A DNA stretch of 64,000 bases from Tenacibaculum gallaicum (GCF_003387615.1 NZ_QUNS01000007.1:62001-126000); one strand, 5' to 3'. Positions 26,106 to 35,968 are shown, counted from the first letter of the stretch. The notes: a model not told the origin generated them from the letters alone. Numbers and translations: made by a program.

Positions 26106-27275
26106 TTAATCAATTATACTCCAAGAACTGTTTCCTCCTCTATTTCTGTTGAACTGCGATTTAGACTCTTCGTTAATTACGATATTGTCTTTTCTTTGTC
26201 CTATATACTCTAATTCACTCATCTTTTTAAATACACGCTCTAACATAGCTACAAACCTATTTAACACATCAAACGTTTCAGATATTTCCATATGATTGTA
26301 TTTGACATTAACAGCATCTACTATAGAGTCTAGAAAATCAGAAGGTTTTATATCTGTCCATTGATAATAATACTGTAGTAACTGTTCTTTTTCTTTATCA
26401 TCCATTATACTTAAACAAATAGAAAGTTTATTTGCTAGCACAACTAACCTATCTACCAAATACATAGGAGAGCTATTAACAGAAATATTTTCTAAATTAA
26501 AGATATTATCACTGTAATACTCTTGCAGCTTTTCACAGATTGAAAAAGTATTAGAAACTAATTTATTACTACTTTTTTGTCCGTTGTTCTTTTTGAAAAT
26601 TTTAATAGAATAATTTTTAGACTTGATAAGTACTTGTAACAACCCCTTACCAAAACCTTCTAACCTTTCATTAGACGCTAAGTTAACTACTGGCGGAACA
26701 TAACCTTCATCAATTGAAAACAATCCATTCGTCCATAAAACCTTTCCTATAACTAAAAAGTGTTCTTTTAAAAAACTGGTATTAATTTTTGAAACAGGAA
26801 GCGTATGTAACTCTAATTTTGGTAAAACATTAGGATGATGTAAGGGTACTACTTCAGGATCTGGCACACCTACTGGTAAATATTCAAAAGGAGATAAAGA
26901 CAACATTATATAAAACTCTTCACTTTCTGTCTTATCAAAGTCAGATGTTTTAAGAGTTACTGATGGTGAGTTTGCTCCATACAAATCGCGGTGGTACATA
27001 ATTCTGTATCCTTTTTCTGTAATCGCATTACATGACTTGAGTTTTATTACTAAAGAATTATCTCCATCACTTAAAACATCTAGTTGTAAGTTTTCAAAAT
27101 CAGCACTACTTTCAATTAAACCATACTCATAATTTTTGAGAGAAACAGAATTATAATCTTTTACTGTTTCAATTGTATTATTATAGTTTTTAAAAAAATG
27201 TTCAGCAGATATTTTTACTCCGTCAGTCCAATTTATTGGTAAATAATTCATTTTATTATTTTTCTTATTCATCAT
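26106..27275 (-). CDS. tssK: T6SS baseplate protein TssK
   Basis: 389 residues from the ATG at 27275; ATGs at 27272 and 27251 are also possible, the last giving MNYLPINWTDGVKISAEHFF, the conserved TssK opening. Further TssK-like parts: a beta shell with FYIMLSLSPFEYLPVGVPDP and PNVLPKLELHTLPVSKIN, then a helical middle and end (YYQWTDIKPSDFLDSIVDAV). TssK trimers join the baseplate wedges (TssEFG) to the membrane complex; in subtype iii the partner is TssN. The start overlaps the tssN stop, implying coupled translation. Confidence 0.85.
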   Translation of the reverse strand: MMNKKNNKMNYLPINWTDGVKISAEHFFKNYNNTIETVKDYNSVSLKNYEYGLIESSADFENLQLDVLSDGDNSLVIKLKSCNAITEKGYRIMYHRDLYGANSPSVTLKTSDFDKTESEEFYIMLSLSPFEYLPVGVPDPEVVPLHHPNVLPKLELHTLPVSKINTSFLKEHFLVIGKVLWTNGLFSIDEGYVPPVVNLASNERLEGFGKGLLQVLIKSKNYSIKIFKKNNGQKSSNKLVSNTFSICEKLQEYYSDNIFNLENISVNSSPMYLVDRLVVLANKLSICLSIMDDKEKEQLLQYYYQWTDIKPSDFLDSIVDAVNVKYNHMEISETFDVLNRFVAMLERVFKKMSELEYIGQRKDNIVINEESKSQFNRNRGGNSSWSIID

Positions 27276-28143
27276 CAATAGTATTTAAAGCAGTTCTTCT
27301 TATGTATATAGTTTGTTTATTTCTTATTCTGTTAAATTTACCGTCTTTTTCAGCATCTAAAACTTTTGTGAATAGAGGGAAATTAAACCATCTATTAGTG
27401 TAGAATATCCAACCGATAGGTTCTCCATCTAAGTAAGTATCAATCATTCTATCAGGAAACCTAAAATTCTGATCTTCAATAAAACGATTAAACCACATAC
27501 CTACTGATACCTCCATAGGTAATTTCACTGAAAAGGAACTGTAGTTTTTATCATCAGGGTTTCTTTTAATCTTTACAGTAACTTGTATTAACTTAAAAAC
27601 ATCTACATTATCCCAATACATATCTGTAGCTCCATTACCTGAAACATTCCAAGCTTTATAAAATGATTTTGAGATATTTAAAAAATAACCTAAAGACATA
27701 GTGTACAGCAACGGTAACACAAACCAAATTATTGACAGCATTGCCCAAAGTGCATAAGGTAAGTTGCTTATTTTTTCAAAAATTAGGTAATACAACCACC
27801 CTGAAAGAACCATTACTATAAAGACAAAAAACAGTGTGTGAAATTTATTATCTAACCCTATAGACTTGTAAAACTTTGTGTTTTGAAAAAATATAAAAAA
27901 CACACCTATAAAAAGATAACACAAAACTGTAAGTATTAATCCTACCCACACAAACTCATACTTTAACAGACTTAAAAAAACAGGAGCTATTAAAATAAGG
28001 GTAAGTAACAATACTAAAACAATTGCCTTTTTTATATTAAAAGACTTTTTAGCTTTTACTACATTGTTTAATACCATTAAAGAAATTATGGCTATTAAAG
28101 GTGCTAAAAGGAATTTTAAAAAATATACTATTATTATGTTCAT
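27265..28143 (-). CDS. tssN: T6SS protein TssN
   Basis: 292 residues. Five membrane segments fill the first 165 residues (for example FLKFLLAPLIAIISLMVL, KAIVLVLLLTLILIAPVF, WVGLILTVLCYLFIGVFF, LFFVFIVMVLSGWLYYLI, WFVLPLLYTMSLGYFL). A soluble C-terminal domain follows (VTVKIKRNPDDKNYSSFSVK, then VGMWFNRFIEDQN and IGWIFYTNRWFN). TssN belongs only to subtype iii, where it connects the membrane complex to the baseplate. It is encoded between tssG (15 bases) and tssK (overlap). Confidence 0.85.
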   Translation of the reverse strand: MNIIIVYFLKFLLAPLIAIISLMVLNNVVKAKKSFNIKKAIVLVLLLTLILIAPVFLSLLKYEFVWVGLILTVLCYLFIGVFFIFFQNTKFYKSIGLDNKFHTLFFVFIVMVLSGWLYYLIFEKISNLPYALWAMLSIIWFVLPLLYTMSLGYFLNISKSFYKAWNVSGNGATDMYWDNVDVFKLIQVTVKIKRNPDDKNYSSFSVKLPMEVSVGMWFNRFIEDQNFRFPDRMIDTYLDGEPIGWIFYTNRWFNFPLFTKVLDAEKDGKFNRIRNKQTIYIRRTALNTIDDE

Positions 28144-28157
28144 AACTTTTTCTTTTC

Positions 28158-29102
28158 TTAATTAGTTAAATACGAATCATATCCTAAGAACCTCTCTGAT
28201 AAAACAAAAGATTGATCAGAGTTTGTTTGATAGGTGATATGAATTTTTCTTGAGGAAATTAAAAAGAAGCTCAACACTTCTTTTATTTGTAGAACACTTT
28301 TTTCTAAAACGTTAAAGTTCTCTACTTCTTTTTCTAACACTACAACTACTTTAACATCATCTATCTCACTATAAACCTCACCGCTCAAGCCTAAATCAAC
28401 CCCTAAAACTGCATCTCCTAAACTTAAAAAAGGAGAATCTTTTATAACACATGGCACATAATTAAGCTTTACTTTTAAGCCTAAAACTACCTGTATTAGT
28501 TTTTCTAACTCCGTTAAGTTTTCTTTAAAAAATTCAGATTTACATAAATTAAGAAATAGCTTGTATAAAGATTCATCTGAAACCAGCAAATCAGAACCTA
28601 TAATTTGCTTGAAGATATTTAATAGATTCTGTTTTGATTTTTTGTCTGAGAAAAAATTTAAACTTCTATTATTAATCCTAACTCTTTCTTTAAATATTTC
28701 AGTATCAAAAAGAGTAAAAAAGTTAATATCTCCTTTTTCTTTTTCTCTATTCTTTCGAATAGTATCAATCACTTCTTTTTTGTTATCTGAATTAACTCCT
28801 AAAGAAAGTGGATAAAACAAAATTTCTGGTAGTTGATGATATATACTGTTTCTACTTAGGTTGACAACTAAATTTTCCTCGAAACCTGTATCTTTAGCTA
28901 TAAAATTTGAATCAACAGATAAAATATCTTTAGACTGAGCTCTACTATTCATTCCATGGTTTCTTACAATTAGTCTCTCAGAAACACCTTTATCTAGTAA
29001 AAACTCTAGTTCTTCTACAAAAACTTCTCCAATAAAATTAGATGCCATATTGCGAACAAGTTCACCAACAACGACATCGCTTTCTTTTACACTAGCTCCC
29101 AT
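28158..29102 (-). CDS. tssG: T6SS baseplate protein TssG (divergent)
   Basis: 314 residues without membrane segments. Features consistent with TssG of Bacteroidota: an N-terminal helical stretch with LVRNMASNFIGEVFVEELEF, then the ILFYPLSLGVNS strand region, and a C-terminal beta part around LGDAVLGVDLGLSGEVYSEI. Identity rests mainly on length and on its place between ClpV and TssN. The start overlaps clpV by 16 bases. With TssE and TssF it builds the wedge on which the sheath assembles. Confidence 0.72.
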   Translation of the reverse strand: MGASVKESDVVVGELVRNMASNFIGEVFVEELEFLLDKGVSERLIVRNHGMNSRAQSKDILSVDSNFIAKDTGFEENLVVNLSRNSIYHQLPEILFYPLSLGVNSDNKKEVIDTIRKNREKEKGDINFFTLFDTEIFKERVRINNRSLNFFSDKKSKQNLLNIFKQIIGSDLLVSDESLYKLFLNLCKSEFFKENLTELEKLIQVVLGLKVKLNYVPCVIKDSPFLSLGDAVLGVDLGLSGEVYSEIDDVKVVVVLEKEVENFNVLEKSVLQIKEVLSFFLISSRKIHITYQTNSDQSFVLSERFLGYDSYLTN

Positions 29103-31528
29103 ACAAGATTATTGTTTTTATAATCTAATAATACATGATCTCCTTTATTCACTTGTTCAGAAACTATCATTTTAGATATTATCTTTTTCACATATGTTCT
29201 TACAACTCCAGCAATAGGTCTAGCTCCATACTTTTGAGAAAATCCTTTTTTTGATAAGAACTCTAAAGCTTCGTCAGAAATATCTAACACTATTTGTTTT
29301 TGTTGCTCCAATTGCTTTCTAAGCTTATTAAAGTGTATTACTAAAATATCTTGTGCTACTTTTTGATTAATTGGAGCAAATGGAACTACTTCTGTTAACC
29401 TTCCTAAAAATTCGGGTCTAAAATGTTGTGCCATCACCTCTATTAACTCATTTGAAGTTGGAGTTTTTCCTTCTGTTATTTGTTTAGCAATCCATTGACT
29501 ACCTATGTTAGATGTAAAAATGACAATAGCATTAGAGAAATCCCCTTCTCTTCCTAATTTATCATGAATTACTCCTTCATCCATTAACTGAAGAAAAACA
29601 TCGTAAACAGAAGTGTGTGCTTTTTCAATTTCATCAAATAAAACTACTGAATATGGGCGTTGTCTAATTTTAGTTACTAGCATTCCTCCTTCTTCATAAC
29701 CTACATAACCAGGAGGCGCTCCATAAAGTAATGCTGCTGAATGCTCCTCTTTAAATTCAGACATATCAAAACGAATCATTGCAGTTTCATCATCAAAAAG
29801 CAACTCTGCCAATGATTTAGTTAATTCAGTTTTCCCTGTTCCTGTAGGCCCTAAAAAGAAAAAGGAACCAATTGGTTGTTTCGGATTACTAAGTCCACTT
29901 CGTGATTCAATAATAGCATCAGAGAGTGTTTGAATTGCATTTGTTTGCCCCTTAACTCTCTCTTTTAATTTTTTATCTATATTTAAAAGACGCTCTTTTT
30001 CTTCTGTTTGAATTTTCCCCAAAGGAATACCTGTAATTTCTGATACAACAGCTTCAATATCCATTTCACTTACAATGTCTATAGGCGTCTTAGCTAGTTC
30101 TTTTAACATAGATAAGAATTCTTCAACCTTAGATATTTCTTCCTGTAAATTTGGGTTATCAGATACTAAATTAAATGACTTAGTTACTTTTGAGGTTTGA
30201 ATAACACTTACTTTTCTGTAAATGGTATTATACACCAATTGTAAATCAGAGAAATCAAATTTTTCTGAACCTTTAACTTCATTAAATTCTTTTTCTATCT
30301 TTTCAACTTCTTCTAATACCGTAGCATTGCTCATTTTTACAGCCGCTACGGTTTTATCTATCAAATCTATTGCTCCATAAGGTAACTTCTTTTCTTTAAA
30401 ATACCTTTTTGAAAGATGTATAGCCTCTTCAATGGCTTTGTCAGAAATTTTAATATCAAAATGTACTTCAAGTCTTTTTTTATGTCTGTGCAAGCATTTT
30501 AACATTTCCAAGTCTCCTAACTCCTCTAATTTCAAGATTTCTAGCTTGCCATTTACAGGGTGTCTTTCAAGACTTTTTCGGTAAGAATCTGAATTAATTG
30601 TAAAAATCATATTAATTCGTCCTCCACTTAATTGAGCATTTAAAATGTTAACAATGGCATTTGTTTTACCAGAAGAATTTTCAAGTAATACATGAAGATC
30701 ATCTATCACCAATATAGATGGAGTATCAATAGACTCTAACTTCTCAAATAACTCTGATACCTTTTTATTTACATCATTTTCTGAACTTGCTGCAGCCAAT
30801 AATTTCGGAACATTAAGCTTAAACACCAAATGACTTTTTAAATACTCATCAGTACTATTACTTAATTCTCTTACAAAATAATTTACTGTCGCTGTTTTAC
30901 CAATTCCAGATTCTCCTACTAGAATAACTCCTTTGCTTTCAGATCTTTCAAAATTCTCTAAAATTAATCGTACTTCCTTTTCTCTTCCTAAAATTAAATT
31001 TCCTTTTTGAATTACTTCTTGTGTCTGAAGATCTTCAATATATGAACTTATAGTAGAAATGTTTTCTTTGGTATTTGACTCTAAAAAAGTAGGAGTATTT
31101 GCGTTATACTGCTTTAGTATTTCTTGCTCTGTTATTCCAAGTGTTTCTATTTGTTGACCAGAATATACGACACCTTCTCTTACCACCGCTGTAAAAATGC
31201 ATAACGCATCAATATTTTCTGTTCCTAATTTGATTTTTGAACGTTCAGATTCTTCAAAAACCTTAGCAACCTCACTATCTGGATGTATATCTCCAGAAGC
31301 TTGTAGCGGAGTTGACTTGTACATTTCTTTCATTACCTCAAACCATTCGAGAATGTAGTTAGCATCCTTTCCCATACCATCAATAATTTCCTCTAAACCA
31401 GTAGGCTCATTAATTAATGATGTTACTAAGTGGCTAACACCATAAGTACTTTGTTTTTCTTTGTAGGCAATACTTTTAGCTCTTTTTATACTTGATAAAG
31501 CGCTTGAACTGTAATCTTTTTCCATCAT
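29087..31528 (-). CDS. clpV: T6SS sheath-recycling ATPase TssH (ClpV)
   Basis: 813 residues, a Clp/Hsp100 two-ring AAA+ protein. N-domain 1-145, first Walker A GESGIGKTAT (about 205), a shortened middle region, then second Walker A GPTGTGKTEL and Walker B VVLFDEIEKAH with sensor IVIFTSNIG, and a C-terminal ClpB-type D2 small domain. It strips contracted TssB/TssC sheath for reuse. An oddity is the first-ring Walker B, which reads ILVIDDLHVL, Asp where most relatives have the catalytic Glu. It sits between tssF (2-base gap) and tssG (overlap), which separates it from chaperone clpB. Confidence 0.9.
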   Translation of the reverse strand: MMEKDYSSSALSSIKRAKSIAYKEKQSTYGVSHLVTSLINEPTGLEEIIDGMGKDANYILEWFEVMKEMYKSTPLQASGDIHPDSEVAKVFEESERSKIKLGTENIDALCIFTAVVREGVVYSGQQIETLGITEQEILKQYNANTPTFLESNTKENISTISSYIEDLQTQEVIQKGNLILGREKEVRLILENFERSESKGVILVGESGIGKTATVNYFVRELSNSTDEYLKSHLVFKLNVPKLLAAASSENDVNKKVSELFEKLESIDTPSILVIDDLHVLLENSSGKTNAIVNILNAQLSGGRINMIFTINSDSYRKSLERHPVNGKLEILKLEELGDLEMLKCLHRHKKRLEVHFDIKISDKAIEEAIHLSKRYFKEKKLPYGAIDLIDKTVAAVKMSNATVLEEVEKIEKEFNEVKGSEKFDFSDLQLVYNTIYRKVSVIQTSKVTKSFNLVSDNPNLQEEISKVEEFLSMLKELAKTPIDIVSEMDIEAVVSEITGIPLGKIQTEEKERLLNIDKKLKERVKGQTNAIQTLSDAIIESRSGLSNPKQPIGSFFFLGPTGTGKTELTKSLAELLFDDETAMIRFDMSEFKEEHSAALLYGAPPGYVGYEEGGMLVTKIRQRPYSVVLFDEIEKAHTSVYDVFLQLMDEGVIHDKLGREGDFSNAIVIFTSNIGSQWIAKQITEGKTPTSNELIEVMAQHFRPEFLGRLTEVVPFAPINQKVAQDILVIHFNKLRKQLEQQKQIVLDISDEALEFLSKKGFSQKYGARPIAGVVRTYVKKIISKMIVSEQVNKGDHVLLDYKNNNLVWELV

Positions 31529-31530
31529 TT

Positions 31531-33312
31531 TTAAATAAAAAATACTTTATAAGTTATATTTGATATAGATTTTTTTTCTAATTCCTTTTCAAGATAATAA
31601 CTGAAAAGGTTTTGTTTCTCTATAGAAATTAACTCTTTTTTAGTTTTTATATGTATATCAGTGGTTCTTATCAACCCTTTTTTCTTTTCTTTTGATATAG
31701 CAACACCATCTTTTATAGAAACATCTTCAACAAAACGTCCTATTTTACTATTTACAAAGCTTTTTACATCTTCTTTTGTTACAATTCTTTCCCTTGTAAG
31801 TAATCCATAGCGTAGACCATTTATTTTGTCATGCTCTTCTTTTCTAATATAACCTCCTATTGTTTCCGTTTTTAGTTTAATCTTACTATCAATAAACTTA
31901 CCTGTTCTATATTGATTAAAAGTGTAACTAGTAGTAATGCCATTTGCTTGACTAGCATTAGTCAACCAATACTGAAATTCATAATTAAAAGCTTCTTTAT
32001 GTGGGTAGGTTAATAAGAAAGTTTTATCATTATTTGCATTTACCTCTCCAAACTCTAAATGAATTTTCTTATCAATTTCGTCTAATTTTTCATGCAAATC
32101 ATCTAAATATGCTTGTATAATATCATAACCTATGGAAGAGAAAGCACTTCCTTCTTCTCTTACTGTTTGAGAAGTTTTACTCAACATCATTTTAGCACTT
32201 CTTGTATCAAACCTTCCTATATCTCCAAAATATAATGAGTAACCTCCTTCAAGGCTTTCGGTAGAATTCCCTATAACATTGGCATAACTATTTCCTTTAT
32301 CATCATTTAAACTTTCAATGTTTAAAAAATAATCTACTCCTTCACTAAGTACAGATAAAATTCTTCCATTTTTCCTAAAATTATGCTGTTTATACTCTAA
32401 TTTTCTATTAACTATAGGAAAGGTGTTTAAGCTTACTTCAATTCCTTTCAGCTTATCTTTAGAAAAAACTTCTGGGAGTTTAACTTTAAACCACAACAGT
32501 TTTTGATTTAAATCTTCTGGTTCAATAAAAAAGTCATCTTGTTCTCCAAACAACTCATTAATCGTCTTTTTAACCTTACAAGATTCATTTAAATTTAATG
32601 TGTAAAAACAATCTTCATAAAACGAAACAACGTCTTCAAAATAATGAACTTCATTATTCTTATTCACTAAGCTTTCTTTATCTAAAAACATTTCATTCCC
32701 TGCAGCATCATAAACCTTCATTGTTTTTAAAAAAGGTAAAAGAGAACTATCATTTAAAATAAAACATAGTGATAAGTTATTTGTATCCTCTAGTAACTCA
32801 TTTGAAATTTCCACTCCAAACCAAAGCTCATAATCTTTAATTTTATTCTCTTGAGGCAAGTAAAGAGCGTCTTCTATATTACCAAATTGATTTTCACTTA
32901 TTAACAATTTATCGTCATAACCTAAATATTTAACAGAAGCATTTATAAGTTCTTTTGCTATAATAGGTGTAAAGAAGACATCTAGCTTTTCTTCTCCGAA
33001 TCGTCTTTTAGAACAATAAAAATGATCTGAAACGTAAAGCTGTGTTGTATCGTCTTCTGGTTGTGCTTTCAACAAAGCATGTGAAGGTGATGGTAAAGAC
33101 CATTTGTTACTCACCAGTATCCTAGACAGTCTATCTAACAACTCTTTATCCGATACGTCTACTTGTTGATGTAATTTTGATATTTCATAAGCAAAAGTAT
33201 GTAGTAACAAATCTAAAATAGGGTCAACACTTCTTTTGTCTTTAATACCCCATAGTTCCATCGAACGCAGCAGCATTCGATTTTTAATTTTCATAAAATA
33301 TTCGTCTCTCAT
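31531..33312 (-). CDS. tssF: T6SS baseplate protein TssF
   Basis: 593 residues starting MRDEYFMKIKNRMLLRSMEL, with the conserved FAYEISKLHQQVD helix (about 40-52) and SHALLKAQPED strand (about 81-91). A long beta middle (EISNELLEDTNNLSLCFILN, LLWFKVKLPEVFS) follows, and an LTRERIVTKEDVKSFVNSKI stretch near residue 505 that matches the gp6-like end of TssF. No signal or membrane segments. TssF dimers join TssG and TssE in the baseplate wedge. It lies directly between tssE and clpV. Confidence 0.85.
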   Translation of the reverse strand: MRDEYFMKIKNRMLLRSMELWGIKDKRSVDPILDLLLHTFAYEISKLHQQVDVSDKELLDRLSRILVSNKWSLPSPSHALLKAQPEDDTTQLYVSDHFYCSKRRFGEEKLDVFFTPIIAKELINASVKYLGYDDKLLISENQFGNIEDALYLPQENKIKDYELWFGVEISNELLEDTNNLSLCFILNDSSLLPFLKTMKVYDAAGNEMFLDKESLVNKNNEVHYFEDVVSFYEDCFYTLNLNESCKVKKTINELFGEQDDFFIEPEDLNQKLLWFKVKLPEVFSKDKLKGIEVSLNTFPIVNRKLEYKQHNFRKNGRILSVLSEGVDYFLNIESLNDDKGNSYANVIGNSTESLEGGYSLYFGDIGRFDTRSAKMMLSKTSQTVREEGSAFSSIGYDIIQAYLDDLHEKLDEIDKKIHLEFGEVNANNDKTFLLTYPHKEAFNYEFQYWLTNASQANGITTSYTFNQYRTGKFIDSKIKLKTETIGGYIRKEEHDKINGLRYGLLTRERIVTKEDVKSFVNSKIGRFVEDVSIKDGVAISKEKKKGLIRTTDIHIKTKKELISIEKQNLFSYYLEKELEKKSISNITYKVFFI

Positions 33313-33330
33313 TGCGTTTTTTTTATTTTT

Positions 33331-33765
33331 TTACTGAGATAAAGGACTGATGTAAAAAAGTGTAGCGAAATTAAATGGAGCTTCGGTTTCAATAATTATT
33401 CCGAATACTTTTATTTCTGCTTTTCTTCTTACATGAACATCAGTAGTCTCTGCATCATCATCTATTTCAGACAATCTTACACTAACTCTAATATCTTTAA
33501 GTCTTGGTTCATACTCAATAAAGGCGTAATATAAAGAATCTTTAACTTTTTCTTCCCATTTATTAATTTTAACCAACTGATTAAACTCTAAATCCCAAAT
33601 ATCGGAACCATAGTTAGGTCTTCCAAAAACCTCACCTTGTTTTGAAGTAGCAATTATCATGAGGTGCTGAGCTATGGATTCTTCAAGCGTACAGCCCAAT
33701 CTATTATCCTCTTTATTTGTTTTTGTTATGCTGGAAAAGTCTAGGGGGATTTTCAAATAATTCAT
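33331..33765 (-). CDS. tssE: T6SS baseplate protein TssE (gp25-like)
   Basis: 144 residues with the gp25 pattern: TLEESIAQHLMIIATSKQGE (26-45) followed by FGRPNYGSDIWDLEF (about 47-61), then YYAFIEYEPRLKDIRVSV and a final beta region. The RPNYGSxxW element is equivalent to the RxxYG motif of phage gp25 and TssE. It starts polymerisation of the TssBC sheath on the baseplate. First gene of the minus-strand core operon, 81 bases from the divergent tssB start. Confidence 0.9.
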   Translation of the reverse strand: MNYLKIPLDFSSITKTNKEDNRLGCTLEESIAQHLMIIATSKQGEVFGRPNYGSDIWDLEFNQLVKINKWEEKVKDSLYYAFIEYEPRLKDIRVSVRLSEIDDDAETTDVHVRRKAEIKVFGIIIETEAPFNFATLFYISPLSQ

Positions 33766-33846
33766 TTTTCCTTAAATTTTTTTCTGTAAAAATAATTTTT
33801 TTTATCAAATATTTAATAGATTCGTAGCAGAATAAAAAAAATTATT
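33766..33846. promoter_or_regulatory. Divergent promoter region between tssE and tssB
   Basis: 81 very AT-rich bases must drive the core operon leftward and the sheath genes rightward. An imperfect rightward -7 element (TAGATTCG near 33822-33829) is visible; no exact TAnnTTTG site. Assignment is positional. Confidence 0.4.
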
Positions 33847-34302
33847 ATGGCAATGTACAATTACGGAATTGGAGGTAATGAAGTTAAAGTTGATGCTAAT
33901 GAGTCAATCGCAAACATTTCTTCCAACAAAACCTTATTAATCCAAAAACTTACCGACGAAGCTCCTGCAACCCCCGAAGCTACCTATGGTTTAGACACAA
34001 TCGAAGCAGTTTTCGAGAAATTTTCACCTTCTGTGAAACTTGAACACACCGATGAAAATGGCGCTGACGTTAAAGAATCTTTAAACTTTAATAATTTAAG
34101 TGATTTTAACGTTGAGAACATTAAGGCTAATAGCTCTTTTCTAAATAAACTTGATATAGAAAAGGATCAGTACTTAAGAATTTCAAGACAATTATCTTCT
34201 AACAGAGCACTAATGAAAGCTCTTAGTAACCCCGAAACAAAAGATACATTTATTAAGATTTTAGAAGAATCTATTAAAGAAATCGATCAAGCTGAACAAT
34301 AA
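33847..34302 (+). CDS. tssB: T6SS sheath small subunit TssB
   Basis: 151 residues with the TssB pattern: an N-terminal beta part, FSPSVKLEHTDENGADVKES, the FNNLSDFNVENIKANSSFL helix-turn (compare the conserved F-x-D-F-x-P region of proteobacterial TssB) and a helical end with SSNRALMKALSNPETKDTF. It pairs with TssC to build the contractile sheath, and its C-terminal helix interlocks with TssC. It is transcribed away from the rest of the T6SS core and followed by tssC after 21 bases. Confidence 0.9.
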   Translation: MAMYNYGIGGNEVKVDANESIANISSNKTLLIQKLTDEAPATPEATYGLDTIEAVFEKFSPSVKLEHTDENGADVKESLNFNNLSDFNVENIKANSSFLNKLDIEKDQYLRISRQLSSNRALMKALSNPETKDTFIKILEESIKEIDQAEQ

Positions 34303-34323
34303 AAACAAAAAACATAATTAGCT

Positions 34324-35688
34324 ATGTCTACAAAAGTAAAAACGCAACAATCAGAAGCGGTTAAACAACAATCCCCTAGTCAAGAAGTAGCGAGCGCTAT
34401 TGATGGTATAAAAGAGTACGGAGGTTTCTCTTTTATTGAAAACATCGTTGATGGATACTCTAACTTAAACCCTAAAAGAAAAGCTAGAAAAAGTCTATTT
34501 TTAAATGACGAGCAGTGGAAAGGAGAAAGAAAAAACTTAAAAAACAGACTTTCTGTTTGGTTAGAAATTCTTAAAAGTAGTGAAAACATCGAATCGATGT
34601 GTGATACGGCAAAAGAAAAGTCTACCAGTATCGAAGGAGTTTTAAATTACAATCTTAAGAAAACCTTAGAAAGAACTAAGGAATTAGAAACTTCGTATAG
34701 ATCTGTAGCTTTATTCTACAAAAACACTGAAAAAGATAAAGTAAGAAACATCACCATCTTAAATGCCGATTTAAGTCAACTAAAAGATTTAGAAAACCCT
34801 CTTTTTATAGATTATGTATCAAATGAGTTTAAACAAAACTTTGATAGATTAGACTTAAAAGACAACTATTCTATTTTAGTAGTTCCTGGATATTTAGGCT
34901 CTAACGTAGTGTTAGACAAATGGTCTAAAATAGCCTATGACAACAAAGCTGTTTTATTAACCGATTTTCAAGATTTAGAAACAGCTGACGATATTGTTGA
35001 CATGTTCTCTAACGCAAATCATTCAGGAGGAGAGGTTCACAAATCAAACACTTTAATGACTTGTAACTGGCTTTTAGGAAGAAAGAAAGAAGACGCTGTA
35101 GGCGAAGAGGATAACTTATACGTTCCCGCATCATCTGCTTTAGCAGGTAAAATATACCACACGTTAATGTCTCAAGTAGTAGCAGGTAAAAAGTTTGGTG
35201 GTATTAACGAAGTAGAAAGCGTACGATTCGACCTTAAAAAGAGTGAAATTTCAGAAATTGAAAAAATGGGACTTGTTCCTATGGTAAATGAATACAGTAA
35301 AGTAATGGCATTTTCTGCTAAAACTTTATTTAACGGAGATAATTTAGGCCTACAAACCTACTCTGTTGTAAGAGTATTTGACCATATAACCAAAGTATTA
35401 TTTGATTTCTTAAATAGACGTGCATTTGAGAACTGGAGCTCTAGAACTGAGGCTGATTTACGTCGCCAAATAGTTAAGTTTTTAGATGATATTCAAGGAC
35501 CTACTAAGTTAATTGAGCGTTTCAAGGTTATAAAAATAGAGCAAGATCAAAATCAGAAAGATCGTGTTTTATTAGATATCCACATCACTCCTTATTTCCC
35601 TGCTAAAAGTTTTGTTATCCAATTAGATGGACATAAAGGAGATGGACCTGAAGATGCTGTATGGCACAGTGAATACGTTCAACAATAA
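34324..35688 (+). CDS. tssC: T6SS sheath large subunit TssC
   Basis: 454 residues. Typical sheath features: LEILKSSENIESMCDTAKEK, KVRNITILNADLSQLKD, a hydrophobic VVPGYLGSNVVLDKWSKIAY stretch, the TLMSQVVAGKKFGGINEVES region, and at the end FKVIKIEQDQNQKDRVLLDI with the TPYFPAKSFVIQLDGHKG strand that closes TssC proteins. Forms the outer contractile sheath with TssB around Hcp. Ends the rightward two-gene operon, followed by a strong terminator. Confidence 0.92.
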   Translation: MSTKVKTQQSEAVKQQSPSQEVASAIDGIKEYGGFSFIENIVDGYSNLNPKRKARKSLFLNDEQWKGERKNLKNRLSVWLEILKSSENIESMCDTAKEKSTSIEGVLNYNLKKTLERTKELETSYRSVALFYKNTEKDKVRNITILNADLSQLKDLENPLFIDYVSNEFKQNFDRLDLKDNYSILVVPGYLGSNVVLDKWSKIAYDNKAVLLTDFQDLETADDIVDMFSNANHSGGEVHKSNTLMTCNWLLGRKKEDAVGEEDNLYVPASSALAGKIYHTLMSQVVAGKKFGGINEVESVRFDLKKSEISEIEKMGLVPMVNEYSKVMAFSAKTLFNGDNLGLQTYSVVRVFDHITKVLFDFLNRRAFENWSSRTEADLRRQIVKFLDDIQGPTKLIERFKVIKIEQDQNQKDRVLLDIHITPYFPAKSFVIQLDGHKGDGPEDAVWHSEYVQQ

Positions 35689-35737
35689 TTTAATCCTAAA
35701 TTATATTCGTTTTCTTTTATAGAAAAAGACAAAAATA

Positions 35738-35776
35738 AAAGCGGAAGTTTTAAATTTAATTTAAAACTTCCGCTTT
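35738..35776 (+). terminator. Strong terminator after tssC
   Basis: A nearly perfect 19-base inverted repeat (AAAGCGGAAGTTTTAAATT and its complement) centred on 35757. It is followed by a short T-rich run and ends the tssBC transcript. Confidence 0.85.
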
Positions 35777-35928
35777 CTTTTATAAAGCCATTTTATAGAA
35801 CTACAAGAACCTTTCTCACATATACCGTGAAACCTTCCCCTTTTCATAAAAAACTCTTAAAACACTCCATTTAAACCATAAAAAACGAAATTCTGTTTTT
35901 TATCACAATTCATACAACTATTTTTGTA

Positions 35929-35936
35929 AGCTTTAA
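35929..35936 (+). promoter_or_regulatory. Bacteroidota -7 promoter element before the GAF-domain gene
   Basis: TATTTTTG fits TAnnTTTG exactly, 32 bases before the ATG. No clear TTG at -33. Confidence 0.5.
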
Positions 35937-35968
35937 GTCCCCTTTACGAATAAAATAAAAACACTTTT

